Below are positions 19,393 through 32,400 of a stretch of DNA of 64,000 nt, in pieces. Source of the stretch: Branchiostoma floridae (lineage: Eukaryota; Chordata; Leptocardii; Amphioxiformes; Branchiostomatidae); the NCBI RefSeq assembly GCF_000003815.2, contig NC_049997.1:14696213-14760212 (forward strand). The letters are read 5' to 3'. The notes under the pieces were generated by a model, which saw only the letters and a program-made list of their open reading frames with translations, was not told the origin of the DNA and made no database searches. Positions within the stretch are counted from its first letter, which is position 1; every line of letters starts with the position of its first letter. The position numbers and the translations under genes are program-made.

Positions 19393-22300
19393 TCATTGGT
19401 GTGTCCAGGTGGGTTTTCTCTTCTCCAGGAAGGCGTTGATGCCCTCCCGCCCGTCCGCTGTCTGGAGGTTGTCCACCATCACTTCTCCTGCTTCCCTAAT
19501 GAAGAGATCAGACAGACATGGAACAGTGGGGTAAATGTTGAACAAAATCAGAAATAGGGTTGGGTACCGGTACACAACATTCAGGTACAGGTACAGACTA
19601 GTCCAGGTCCAGGGGATCAGGTCCAGGTCCGGACCTGAACCTTGACCTACATGTAATTGTCTGTGAAAACTTGTAAATGGGTGATACACAAAAAACATTG
19701 GTCCATTTTGCTACAAATGCTTCCGTTCTATCTTCATATAAACAACGCTAACTGCCTCTGTTAACTTAGACAAAGTTTGACTGTAGGAACTTGATAAAAA
19801 TGGCTATCAATTCTCCTCTACTTCACTCTTGTTATGTTTATGAACTAGGAAAATTTGGAAATCTAGACCCTCTTATAGGCTATTTCCTTTATTTTAAGGG
19901 GCAAATTTTGCTGGTAGATTCAGCTTGGTTCAACTAATATCATACACATGCGGATTTTTGTCCATCATAGAGGATAGAATGGGCAAAATTTTAGTCTGTC
20001 CTCAGCGGCAAAATTCTGTCAAAGGACAGAGGGACGGACACCTGCTAGAACCCTGCCCCTACCTGTAAGCTTCGTCCCTGGACTTGGTTATTTGGCTGTA
20101 GAAGCAGGCTTTTCCAATTGCTGTCACTGACCTACTGGTGGTACAGATTTGCTTGGCCAGTCTATGAGTCTGAAGAAAAAGAACACAATTAGTCTATTGC
20201 ATTTTAGCAACAACTATATGGATATCTTAAGGCAAAGAATATCAACAAGTATCTTAGCACACAGTTGGACTATTAAAGCTGTGAGCATGCGTCCAAATGT
20301 ACATGTAGTAGTCATCCTATAGAATGTAATTCGAAATATTGGCAGTTGTTTTATGTTCACAGTTTTAGGAGTGAACGATTCACTATGAATTAAAACTACT
20401 GGTGTTTCCTTTACAGTAACTGTGCAGTATGTGACTGTAGCACCATTGTGAACTCAAAACCTACATGCACACTCCATACTGCAAAATTAAATCACCATGA
20501 ACTAAAATGCATGAAGACTTTCAATGTCAACTTTAATTTTATGCATAATAGATACATTTATAAGACAAGCAGTGTTTTCACTTCAATAGCAAGCATGAGG
20601 AATAAATATTCTAACTGGAAGCTTTGTGACTCCACTGCCCACCCGAAAAAGAAGTCTAGATCGGACAGGTTTTCTAGGGTAGGCAGGGAAACAGAAAAAC
20701 AACATTTTGTCCCTAGGCCTTAGGTAGCAGTGAATTTGGATGGGTCAAAATATCATGACCTCACCTCTTCATCCAACTTTGGCTCTGGGACAACCTTACT
20801 CACAAGGCCGTGTAGTAGCGCATCTGTGGACACAAAGATAATAGCATGACGTTACATATTACATGTATCAAGATCAACAAAAACCCCAACAATGCCCTCC
20901 ACTAAAAGAGCCAATCACAGACTGGAACTCGAGCCAACCTGGCACTTCGAGATCCAATGGGGTTTCAGCGTTCATGATAAAGTTGGCAACTCATAGTGAT
21001 TGACGGATGTTAACAGCTTACCCTGTGCTGTGATTGGTTGTCCTGTAAAGAGCATCTCCATAGCAACCTTCCTGGGCACCGCCCGTCCCAAAGCTACAGC
21101 AGGGGTGCTACAGAACAGTCCAACTTTCACCCTAAACAAACAGAAAAATCATCATTAGTTGTACAGCAATAATCACAAGAAAATGTCATTAATATGAGAC
21201 AAAATGTGAAGATTTGAAGTGGCTGTAGCATGCCCGCAGCTAGGATTTTGGTTGGGGGGGTTCTTTTTAGTACTTTTAGTGGGACCATCGAGCGCCGCAG
21301 GCGTGAGCTGTCTAGGGGGTCCAGGGGAATTTTAAAAAATTAAATATTGACCCTCTGAAACGCCATTTCCGGCATTTTGACAGGCAAAATTCGCTGGCTA
21401 AGTTTAATGGAATTTCTATTGAAATACACAAGACTTTTGGCATAAGTCTTTGAGGCCGACTCCCCCCACATATTTTCACCATGTCCGATATCAAAGGCGC
21501 GAGGCTTTGCAATGGAGGTCCGGGGGAATTTTGAAATCTGGACCATCTGAAAAGCCATTTCCTGCACTTTCCGTGGCAGATTTTGCTAATAGACTCACTA
21601 AGATTGAATGAAATGTCTATCAGTGAAAAATGCAAATCAGTCATGGCTTTGGAAATAAATCTTGACATGAAAAAGTGGACCTTCAAGCGTGAAAAAGTGG
21701 ACCTTTGATCGTGTGGCTACGGGCATGTCAGTAGCATGAGCCATACTTCGAGTACGTTGAAGATCATATCACACTTGTCTAATAAAGAAGATGTCTCATT
21801 CCGTATGGAACAAACCTTACAGTCTGCTCTTCTGCAGCTTGTACCAATGGTACAAAACTGAAGCATGCTACATACATGTAAATGCAGTTTTCCAGTCATG
21901 CAAAACAAACAAATAAACATGTATGTGAAAATAGGCAATTGTGTTTACCCAGGTGTTGCAAATTGCGCTGTGTCTGAAGCAACCACGATGTCGCAGCTGG
22001 CCACCAGCTGGCATCCTGCAGCTGTAGCCAGACCTGCGGGCATGGTCATGAATTCAAAGTAGATGGTTATTTACCCTTAGTACGACAGGAGAGAATTCTT
22101 GTCTTCCAAAATATTACATGAATGTAATGATCATTCTTAATGTTAAAATATAAGACTCTCATAAGTACCTCGAACTTTTGCAATGACAGGGACCGGCAAG
22201 TCCTGTAAAAAGGAACATAGGGATGTCAGAATGTGTCTACAAAATACATACATTTGATAGTACTTAGTCTAGTACTCTGTAACTCTGTAACTCTGTAACT

Positions 22301-24381
22301 CTGCAACTCATATATAATGATGAGACCAGCAGCCTAAGAGTTTTGAAATACTAAAATAGCCTCAGCCACACCTTAATCGTCAAGCAGATGTTTGGAGGCT
22401 AAATCAATACATTTTCCTATACATTGTAGCTATTCCTATTTTCCTGTTACATACTTTCCCCATACAGAGATACATCCACTGTCTTTTAAGGTGGGAGAAA
22501 AACAATGCTGAGGACCGTTTGGGATCTTCTAAAACTACATGTTACCACAAAAAAGCTTTTGCCATAAAGTATTGTGTTGCAAGACGATAATTTATACCTC
22601 ACCTGTACAAGTGTCATGACTTTGGTGCAGGCATCAAAGATCTCAGTGTGTTTGTCTCTGCCATGTGCTGGGGACTACACAGAGAAAACAATGTCAGCTG
22701 CACATGTGTGATACTAGATTTTGTCAACATTCAAAAGACAGTCAACAAATGAACCAGTGGAAAAGCTTGTTTGAAGTTTCCAATATACAAGTCTGGCTAC
22801 TCTAATTACATTTGAGGTTACAATAATAAGCTAGTTTATGGGGTGAAGTGCACATGAGTACTATGATGCACCATGGATCATATGACAGAGTTGAAGACCC
22901 AGGGCCATGCTTCATGTACCACCAAGGGTATTCAACTTTGACCTATTACTTATGACTCATCATACTGCACATGCACACTTCAAACTATGAAGTGGCTTTT
23001 CAGTTGATGCAGGACAGTCTATGATTGTGTTTGGGAACTTGCTGTGTGGTCTTGCTGTAACAATTTGGGTTTATTGAAAAAGCCGGTCCAACAGGCCAGG
23101 TTTCTGGACAAGGCTAGCATGCCTGGATACTAGGCTATTTTTTTGGACCCAAAGAGAATGCAACAATTCACTACAGTGCATACTTGGATTTTTGTTCAAA
23201 GTTAGCTTTTCTCCTAGTGTTGGTTTGACTGTTTGTTCCCAAAGCACTAATCATCACAAATGAAACCTACTAGTTCATTGAGGTCATGGCCTGCAGAAAA
23301 CACAGGTCCTTCTGCAGCGATGATGATGACCTGCAGGTCGTCCTGACTTCCTCCTCCTAACAAGTCTCTCCTCAGGCTCTCCAGCATGGCCAGGGATAGG
23401 GCATTCCTGCAAGAGATATGATACATAATGTTCCATATTGATAAGAGTGTTCTGGACCTACCTTTACATGTATACAGTTCTAACTTGTATCCCACAGGCT
23501 TCCAAAGAAATAATCAGAAAGCCCTTTGCATACTGTAAATGCATTTAAGTTCACAGGGATTTGATTTTGCAGTAGCAGGAAAAAGAACTGTTGGCGGTGG
23601 GTGTAAGTTCACGGTAGCATCATGCACTGTAGTCTCTTACTGCCATGGAAAAATTTGATGCCAGATTTGGATGTTGGAATTGACATTAGTTTTTGTTAAA
23701 TTACTGTAAGGACAACTTCTGGCGCACTTCACTTTGCAATGTGTGTTTGCTTCGGAGAGCATGACTAAAGAAAGAGATGACACAAATCATACATATTTCA
23801 CATCACCCTCAGTCCCAGCAAGTCAAACTTGCCTTTTCTTAGGATTGTTGAGTGTGATAGTTCTGATTCCATCATGCTGGGAGGACACAGTCGGTGCAGG
23901 GTCTACTGAACCTGTGCTAGAGGATGACAGATGTCGACTCAACAAGGGAAGGACTCTCAGATTACTGTAGTCTTGCAGACCTCTCCTTAACACTGATGTG
24001 CAAACCTGGAATTTAAACACATACAACTGTTAGAATCCACATTATGGTCAAGAATCTTCAACAACGTTATAAGTCATCAAAAATTCTATGAACCTATGAA
24101 CTTATGAAACCTATGCCAGGGGTTTAGAGCTAATCAACCTGAATAGTTTAACAATAATTATACTTGATCACATTTGTCAGCAACTACTGAACGTGACAGC
24201 TTTACTTTACGTAGCACAGATCGAAATAAACAAACAAGCTTGCAACAAAGTTTTCCTTGGTACCGCCCCCCTCCCCCTACGACACGCGCTGGACTTCCAA
24301 CGTCATAACACGTAAACTTCACGTTAACTTTGGTATCTTTTACCGCCGATAGATCTAAAAACACCAACTTACCTTCCACAT
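19393..24381 (-). CDS. ECHDC3: Enoyl-CoA hydratase domain-containing protein 3, mitochondrial
   Basis: Exons 24381-24373, 24005-23833, 23406-23271, 22674-22603, 22202-22169, 22033-21949, 21131-21022, 20823-20765, 20169-20063, 19495-19393; phases join to about 295 aa (human about 300). The first exon encodes only MWK; exon 2 continues an Arg/Ser/Leu-rich presequence ([26 protein letters not shown]) typical of mitochondrial import. Crotonase motifs: [27 protein letters not shown] (oxyanion-hole segment), [30 protein letters not shown], and C-terminal [23 protein letters not shown], all matching ECHDC3. The family is a mitochondrial crotonase-fold protein linked to lipid and insulin biology; its enzymatic substrate is not settled. 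The intron after exon 2 uses a GC donor. Confidence 0.93.
19556..19850. mobile_element. Fragment of the GGTACCGGTAC element family
   Basis: Begins agggttgggtaccggtacac and continues with ggtacag/ggtccag repeats, then a block (tagacaaagtttgactgtag ... gataaaaatggc) shared with 57580-57660. It is the same family as the element with a clear target duplication at 57308-57764. Confidence 0.55.
19850..20055. mobile_element. MITE, CAGGGTTCTAGC family (inverted relative)
   Basis: Ends ggacacctgctagaaccctg, the reverse complement of the left end at 12413. The interior (ggacagaatttt / ggcaaattttgct) matches 12413-12682 in reverse. The left boundary is unclear. Confidence 0.55.
21229..21727. mobile_element. 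About 500-bp TIR element in an ECHDC3 intron
   Basis: Ends CATGCCCGCAGCTAGG and (reverse) CATGCCCGTAGCCACA. The interior carries a diverged duplication of about 190 bp (aattttaaaaaatt..gaccctctgaaacgccatttcc versus aattttgaaatctggaccatctg..gccatttcc). The open minus-strand frame inside is not recognised as protein-coding. Confidence 0.55.
22275..22308. repeat. Short 8-bp tandem repeat
   Basis: About four copies of ctctgtaa, the last with one substitution, in an ECHDC3 intron. Confidence 0.9.
22845..22985. mobile_element. Diverged MITE copy (CAAAGTTGAAGGC family)
   Basis: gtgcacatgagtactatgatgcacc at the left pairs with catactgcacatgcacac at the right, and agttgaag / ttcaact lie inside, as in 18194-18372. 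Confidence 0.45.
23531..23690. mobile_element. MITE, TACTGTAAATGCA family, right end missing
   Basis: Starts TACTGTAAATGCATTTAAGTT and continues like 38104-38293 (gatttgattttgcagtagc, aaaaagaactgtt, gtagcatcatgcactgtag). I find no right TIR. Confidence 0.6.
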
Positions 24382-24560
24382 AATGTTATTACTGGCCGTA
24401 AGAGTTTAAAAATCCCGTTTCTAGGTCTGTGATCGTGGCTACAATTCTGCAAACTTCTCATCAGCTGACACTCCGCACTCGTCCTCAGGGGGAAAACTTC
24501 AAAGATGACTTTTCACTCTCGTTCCCAGGACCAAATCGTCAAGCAGATGTAAGGTCGTTA
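24382..24560 (-). promoter_or_regulatory. Probable ECHDC3 promoter region
   Basis: The region lies upstream of the 9-nt first coding exon. It has scattered CpG and no TATA box. The transcription start cannot be placed. Confidence 0.3.
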
Positions 24561-24930
24561 CTCACCCATTGTGAAGTACAGGAAAATGCGTGACGTTAGA
24601 AAGATCAGAACTAATCACAATGTCATTTGAATATCTTTCTTCTATTTAGATTTGAGGCACATGTAATTTTGCTAACCATAACCGTAACCCTGATACAGGT
24701 GTCAGGGTGATTGCACAAGCCTTCTCAAATGCGCCCCCTGGTGGCACGAAGTTGAAGTACACATGAAACTCCACATTTTTAAGTAGAATTACCTTCATGT
24801 TTTGGGCAACGTTTGTTGGTATGTGTGTAATCATTGCAGTTAATTGAGATGTCATGCCTATTGCCATTAAGGAAAACGAATCCAAATTGAGGTGCTGTGA
24901 TACCACCATACGTGCGATACCGTCTTTACT

Positions 24931-25161
24931 TACCCTGGGGGCCAAGACAGGATCGGGTAGCCAGCAAGTTTTGTTCGGGGATCCAAGACCAATCTCACAT
25001 AAGCTCTCCGGGGAGTTTAAGCCCGAAGGAGTTATCGCTACCCTTTGGACCTTCTCGGGCTTAAACTCCCCGGAGCACTAATAGGAGATTGGCGGGCCTG
25101 GCTGTCTTGGGCCACCTAATAAACTGTCCTAGCTGCCCGATCCTAGCTGGCCCCCAGGGTA
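24931..25161. mobile_element. hAT-like MITE with nested hairpin
   Basis: TIRs of about 30 bp: TACCCTGGGGGCCAAGACAG against the inverted right end (TACCCTGGGGGCCAGC...). Flanks tctttact / gctttact match at 7 of 8, as for an 8-bp target duplication. Inside, a 21-bp perfect inverted repeat (CTCCGGGGAGTTTAAGCCC + GA) surrounds a 28-nt centre. It lies just beyond the predicted INCENP 3' end. Confidence 0.8.
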
Positions 25162-25291
25162 GCTTTACTAAACTCCTTGTATTTAAAACAGTAGAGTTGT
25201 GTATATATATACAAATTTAAGTGGTTCATGCTACGTGACACAATGAAATAAGCCAACAAATCATAGACAACACCAAATTAGTTTTTCCAAG

Positions 25292-25297
25292 TTTATT
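25292..25297 (-). terminator. Candidate INCENP poly(A) signal AATAAA
   Basis: AATAAA on the minus strand about 1.1 kb beyond the stop. Another hexamer near 25974-25979 is an alternative. The roughly 1.1 kb of 3' flank (25300-26426) is free of recognisable repeats, consistent with a 3' UTR. Confidence 0.4.
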
Positions 25298-26426
25298 ACT
25301 AACTAGAAATGATAAAAATGGCAAATTTTTCTATCAAAGTGCTTTGTCATTCAAATGATTTAAAATTGAAAAGTATTCCCAGCATACTATGCTAACCCAA
25401 GTCTCCCATATTTCCCATTGAAAACTAAAACACAAAATCGACTTGGCATATGTACATCATCTACATTGTAAATATATCAATGTTGTCCTGTTAAACTATG
25501 AATGGAATAAATTTGCACAACATGAGAGGATTTTTATGCTTATATTGAATCTTAAAAGCAGCATAAAATCTATGAAAACTGAGAGAAAACTATACAGAAT
25601 TCGATGTCAATGTATCTTATGTAGTGTTTTTCTCTAAGGGTTTAGTGCTAGACTAAATGTGCTCTATAGTGCCTTCAAATATACATATACATGAAGTTCT
25701 GCAATATGCAAACTCTTTGCCTAGTTTTGTTCTAATTTAATTGCAAAAAAGAACATAAAACAAAATGTATATCGAAATAATCAAAGACATGAACAAAGAA
25801 CAGATCAGCCATGCTTCTGACATTCTCACACTGATTAAAATGAATAGTTCTAAAAGAAATTGAAATCTAGCAAAGATATGTTCCAGCTAATTTCTATAAC
25901 CAAGAATGTGACATGCAACCTCACACTTTCAAATTTGCACAAAATCTAGAATCCTTCCCGACTTTTACCCATTTATTTACAGACAATACCAATCCTGCTG
26001 CTGACTTGAAAAGCACCAGCAATGTCATTGCTCATTAAAAGAGCAAGAAAGCAACCTTCTTAGACTAAAAGAAATTTGTCATATTCTGGTACATTTCCTC
26101 CACTTTAGTCCGTATCACAATTGCAGGAGGATAGCTCACCTAACAAGTCTGCAATCTCAAAAAACATCCTTGGCCTTAAAACGACCAGTGATGTCTCAAT
26201 CACTTCAAGTGATTGCCTGATGTTCACCCTGTAATAGCAGATCCTCAAGCAAAAAGCATACTCAATGCTTTTGAAATGCAGTCGCTTTCTGGCTATCAAC
26301 AAGTTTGGCCTATGCCTGTTGACAGTCAGAATGACACTGGCTTAAAGCATGAAGGACTGCGTGTACTGTTACCGCTTGCAATGATATCAATCAAACAACT
26401 CAAGATATATGTCTAAAAGTGATGAT

Positions 26427-29400
26427 CTATGTCTTGAGCAGAGGAGAGTTCCACACAGCGGAGCTGGTACGCTTGTTGAAGCGAGACTTCTTCACGCCGA
26501 ACACCTGGGTGAGATCCGGAGTGTCGATGATGTCTCCAAAGATCTTACTGAGGTCGGGAGGATAGTAGCACTGGTTGATGAGCTGAGCTTTCAGAGGTGC
26601 TCCTGTGAGGGAAGATGTTGAGAATTTTGTCAAACAATAAAATTGTATATTTATAGAATTATAAAACAAGACCAGAAGTTTTACCTTTTCTGACAGGAAA
26701 TAAAGACAAATTCATAATTCAAAGTTGACAAAAATAGTTGATTTACTTTTTTTAGCTACAAATACTTTTAGCAGTGGCTCTATTCTGTGATAGGAGGCTT
26801 TTTTTCAGTCTTTGTCAAAATGACAAGATTGTACATTGTTTGTTTAAAGGTCAACTGAGGTCATGTTATGTGCCAGTCCTAGAGCAGACTGCACTAACTT
26901 GCTGTACTGTGATTGGTTAAGCCACCTAGGGCACCTTGCACTTGGTCAGTTCACTATGCACTTGGCCTATAAAAGCGAGGACATGCTGTACTATGCTCAT
27001 TCGAGCCCATAACACTGAGGAAGCCACACGGCGATACATGTTTGTTGTGTGTCAGTTCGAATAAAGTTCCTAAACGGGGAACATGCGGCTCCAGCGTCTT
27101 TTCTGAAGATGTGGCGTAAGTGTGAACGGTTGGCTGAGGTCTCCTTCTCCACATATATCGACAAGATTGTACATTGTAACAAGAATTATACAATGTCTTA
27201 CTTTTCTTACAGATAATAAAGACATCAAATCAAAAGTTGGAAAAACAGTAGACTTTCTTTAAAAGCTACTATAAATTCAGATACTTAAGCAGTGGTTCCA
27301 TTTTGTGATAGGAGGGAAAGGGGTCTTTTTTCTTCAGTATTGAAATTAGCAGTTGAATCAAATTCCATGATATTGTTATGAAAATAGATTAGAAGCTCTT
27401 ATTTGCAGTGATTTGTGCAAAAAAATTAAGTTACTGTGAAGTTTTCCAAAATTCACTGTATTTCAAAATGTCACAATACCAAGGCATGTGCTAAACCTAC
27501 CCTGTGCCCATCTTGGGATCTTCTTACGCGGCTGGTCTTCGTCATCTGTGGAATCATCGCTGTGCAGGTCCTCGATGTGGTAGTTCTCCTCGGTCGCAGC
27601 CTTGTACGTACGCTTCTGCTGTGGAGTCATGTCGTAAGAGTTGGGGTTCCCCTGAAAGGCAAGGTCAAAGAATATAAATACATCAGATCTCCTGGTTACG
27701 TGTGGACAATGGTAGAAACAGAATGTCAAATACATTGTATATCTCCCATATATATAAATACACATGTTTTCAGTGTCAAACTTTAGTCTTGCAGATTTTT
27801 GGTTTCTCCTGTCGATTGGACAGATGAGGAGGCAGACAGGCTATTTGCCTGTTTGCCTGACCTGCACATGACTTTTTATGGTGAAGGAGGGGTGTGCAAT
27901 TCTTTCTCCACCCTCTCGTCTACTGGAGCACTAAGTCTCACAGGGGCAACTGTATGGGAACGTGTGAGGCGGCTCCAGCAGATGCAGCTTTGTTGTTCGG
28001 AGTATCCGTCTCCTAGGACTTCCGACCAAGGTTGTAAGGGGTTCCTCCTACCCCCGACTCGGGTGCCATGGCGGGTGCCGCTCATACCCGAACATGCCCC
28101 TAAGGCCTGTCTCGGCCACATAGCCCCACCAAGCCACACAAGATACTCATTTACACCTGAGTTAAGTGAGCAAAGTCGTGTAAAGTGCCTTTCCCAAGGG
28201 CACAAGATCGGTGACACAGCAGCTGGATTCGAACACGCAACCTCTCGGTCTCGAGCCGCAAATGCTGCCACTGCGCCACGCGGTCCCACATTGCAGTCTT
28301 GCAGATAATGGTTACAGATCAGTGGATAATATTACATTTATCCTTCATTAGATATAGGACAAGCAGTTTTGAAAAAATTCAATATAGGCAGCAGGCTGAA
28401 TAAAAAGTCTAACTGGAAGCTATGTGACTCCACTGCCCACCCCCCAAGTTTAGGGTCAGCAGGTTCATCTGAGATATACCCACCTCCTTGTTGAAAGTGT
28501 TGTTGAGGTTGGGTTTATGCAGACTGCTGTTCATACTGGTGTTGGCTGCAGAGGCGCTGCTGGTGTTCAGAGAGGAGTTCATGATGGCCGCGCGCTTCTT
28601 GGCCTCGGCCTCCTGAACCTCGCGGCGTTCACGTTCCTGTCGCTCGCGCTCCTTCTGCATGATCTCTGCAAGCCGCTGGCGATCCTAAAAACATTCGACA
28701 GAAGAACTAAGATTATAGCTAGATGTTTAACTTCAGAAGAACTCTATTTTTATTACAAACAAGATGTTCAAACACAATTCAATCTGTACAGCTGGATAAA
28801 AAACGGAAATTCTTCTAGACGTTTAGAGTGACATCCATCACTCTTCTTCAGAGTCAATAGAATGAACTGGCAGAACCATTCAATACAAATAACTAGAAAA
28901 ATTGGTTGGATTGGACAATTGTCAATTCACCAACTCCTAAGAATCACATGCAAATGTTACTCAAATGTAAATCATGTTTGCATAGTAAGCATCCTATGGT
29001 AAAATAATACACACTATGGTAAAAGATGCTAAAAGATGTGTAACAATAACTGACCCTTTCTTTCTGCTTCTCATATTCTTCTTTCTTCTTGCGTTCAGCC
29101 TCCTCCCGTGCTCTCCTTTCAGCCTCCTCGCGAGCTTTCCTCTCTGCTTCACGCTGTAGTTCCTTTTCCCGTTCACGTTCCTTACGCTCACGTTCCCTAT
29201 AACAGAAGAAAACAAAGTTTAAAGATATCGTACCTCTGTGTCTGAAAAATATCTAGTGTTTCAGTTGTGTCTTCTTCAACTGCAGTTCATAATGATTATG
29301 CAAAAAAGCTTTTGATAACCGTTACCGTATGATCCACCAATCACTTTCTCTCACTCAATGGTGACTGACATTTAGAACATGTATAAACACAGGCAGTCCA

Positions 29401-32400
29401 AAAACAATTCTGTACTTCCCTGTGATCGTAGTAGGCTCTTCTATTGACCCATGACCTGGAATGTCTGTCAGTCTACACGCAAAGTTAAAAAATTTACAGA
29501 TTCTGGCAACTCTGGCCATCAACATCCTGTCACTCAGACCTTTTTTCCTGTCACTCTTCATTGACTATGACTAGCATATGGGAAATACAAAATGCAGAAA
29601 CGGACAACAACGGTTTTATGGGGCATACACGAAAATCTCACCTCTCCTCTGCAATACGCTGCCTCTCTCTTTCCTTCTCCTCCTCCTGTTGTTTTCTGAG
29701 TTCGATCTCCCGTTGTCGTTCCCTCTCCAGTTCTAGCCGCCGTTCCTCGGCCTGTCTGCGCAGCTCCTCTGCCCGTGCCGCCCTCTCCGCCTCCTCGTGT
29801 TCCCTCTTACGTAGGATCAGCTCGCGGTGGCGCCGCTGTTCTTCCTCCTGTAGAACATGTTAAAAGTCCATTAGAATACAAATGAGTGCAAGGGGGACAC
29901 TTTTTCATGGGGGTCCGACATTTCTGCATTGGGGGACACATTTTCATGGGGGACATTCCTATTACAGGTACTTCTGCATGGTGGAAAACTTTTCATGAGG
30001 GTCCCATATTTTCATGGGGATATTTTTGGAATAAGGGAAACTTTTCACAGGGAACATTTCTGCATTGTGGAAACTTTTTCATGGAGGACACACTTTTCCA
30101 TGGGGATATTTTTGAATAAGGGAAACTTTTCACGGGGAACATTTCTGCATGGTGGAAACTTTTTCATGGAGGACACAGTTTTTCATGGGGACATTTTTGC
30201 ATAAGGGAAACTTTTCATGGGGAACATTTCGGACTATCCAAATAATGTATGAGCTTTTTTTGGCTACACCACAGGGGCTGAGTCTTCAGAAGATGCTAGT
30301 TCCAGTGACTAACCTGTTCCTTCAGTTTCATAAGCCTGGCCTCTTCTTCCTGTTTCCTCCTCGCCTCAGCTTCAGCCCTCTTCTGTAGCTTCAGCTTCTT
30401 CTTTGCGGCATCTTCTGCCAGACGTTCCTCCTTAATTTTCTCCGTCTCGGCCACGCGGTGGCTGTACTCCTTCTCCAGACGTAGTTTCTTCTCCTTGTCC
30501 GCCTTCTCTCTCTGTTCTCGCAGTTTGGCAGCCCGCTTGGTTCTCTCTTCTCGTTTTCTGTGGGGAAATATCACACAAATCACATCAGTCAGTGTTTGAA
30601 CAACAAAGATTGTAACTTGCCTTACACATAAACACATGATTGTTTTTCAGTTGCTACTTTCTCTTGTCTAGTTTTAAAAATTAACCTTACTGTCAACCAA
30701 CTATGCTAGAATCTTTGTTGTAAGAAGAATGTGTACGAACCGTTTTTGCTCTTCCATTTTCTGTTTCTTCTCCTCCTCTCTCTTCTTGATGATCTCTGCC
30801 TCCTTTGCCTTCTTGGCAGCCAGCTTCATTTTCATCTGTCTGGCTCTCTCCTGTTGACAAAAAGTACAATGTGATACATATCTGCATGCATGGTATCAAT
30901 GGTTATGAACCAGATAATTGTAGCCCACTATACCTACTGTTTGCACAGTGATCTCCAATAGTGTTTTTACTTCCATGTATTGCTCTCCGTGCGTTTGCTT
31001 GTCTGTCTCTGTGTCTTTGCATTATGTACTTCAGTCACATTACGTATGAATATGAAATTATGATGTAAGTTACCAGTCCAAACTAGTGACTCTTAAAAAG
31101 TCACAGTTGCTAGAATAACAGAAAGTGAAGTTCAAAGTTTGCAGAATTATTCATTCATCAACCCTGTTAGACATCTGACAGACAGGTCATGGGGTCAATC
31201 GAAGGGCCTACTAGTACTTGTGCATGGGGATGTCTGCTCTACTATCAGTTACTGTCACTGAGTATTCCTTACCTCTGAAGACATCTGTTTGACAGGAGTG
31301 TTCCTCTTGATGAAGGAGGTGACAGTGGCGTTCAGGTTGCCTGGCGTCATGAGGGAACTCCTGCTGCTGGTCAGGAACGAGAACTGTTTCGGACGAGGAC
31401 GAATGACCTGGTGGAAAAACACAATCATGGTGACTCACTAAGATCTAAAAAACCTAATCCAATTAAAAATTCAACCAATGATAAAGCGGCAGTTAGCAGT
31501 TCAACCAATGACAGAGTGGCTGCATGTTCAACAAATATTTGCGCATCAATGTCTTTATTTAGCAATTCTAATGTTCTATATTTTGACGGAGGTGGGTAGG
31601 TTGGTCAATTAGTATTAGTAAGAACTTTAGAATTGTAAGAATTTGAAAATAGTCACAGAGATTGGTTTGTCTAATTTCTAAGAGGTGAAACTATAGCACA
31701 CCAGTTAGGGCACACAAGAAAGTCATTTTATTTTTTAAAAAGCTCACCCGTTGTTGTGATCTCAGAAGAGGTCTTGTGAATATAGCCTGTAGAGTAGGAG
31801 TTTTTATATATCTTTACTGTAGTCATGCAATAGACAAACTCTTTTAACACCAAGACAGAGTTACCACATAGAAACAGGATTAGAAACACACAATCAACAG
31901 ATGAGTAGAAGAAACAACATCTTGAAGACAAAGATCATGGTTCGAGTTGTTTTTCTCACCTTGCTCCGAGGGCACTTGGGAGAGGGTGTCTTGTCAACGA
32001 TGTCTTCTTCTTCGTCTTCCGTGGAGTTATCTTCAGATTTAGCCAAGCTTGGACTGGAGGATGAATGTTTAACAATTAAACTAAAGGATACACCAACAAC
32101 AGAAAAAATATCACAACAAAGACATCTGTGCCGATGATAATGTACAAAACTTAATAGGAAATTCATACAGCCTAGATCTACAGTAGTGGTAGGATGCCTT
32201 TAGACTTGCTTCCAAAAGATTGATGCAAGTTAACACTGACCTTGTTGCTTTGAGGCTGGCCTTAGAGCCCTGGCTGTTTTCTAGGCTATCCCTGGACAGG
32301 TCAACGACCTCTGGTTCACCAGACTGGGACAGCTTGGATCGCTTCTTGGCTGGGGCGGTCTTTCCTCCATCCGAGCTCTGATGATAAGGTACAAGAAATT

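Noticed and set aside
21312-21686. 124-codon minus-strand open frame in an ECHDC3 intron
   Set aside because: Lies inside a TIR element with an internal duplication; no domain recognised and no splice logic with ECHDC3.
27799-28308. Open frames of about 140-170 codons on both strands
   Set aside because: They lie wholly within a tRNA-derived SINE in an INCENP intron and have no recognisable protein features.
29886-30204. Two overlapping open frames with Gly/Phe/His-rich repeats
   Set aside because: Translations of the 85-bp minisatellite in different frames; no start context or homologous family.
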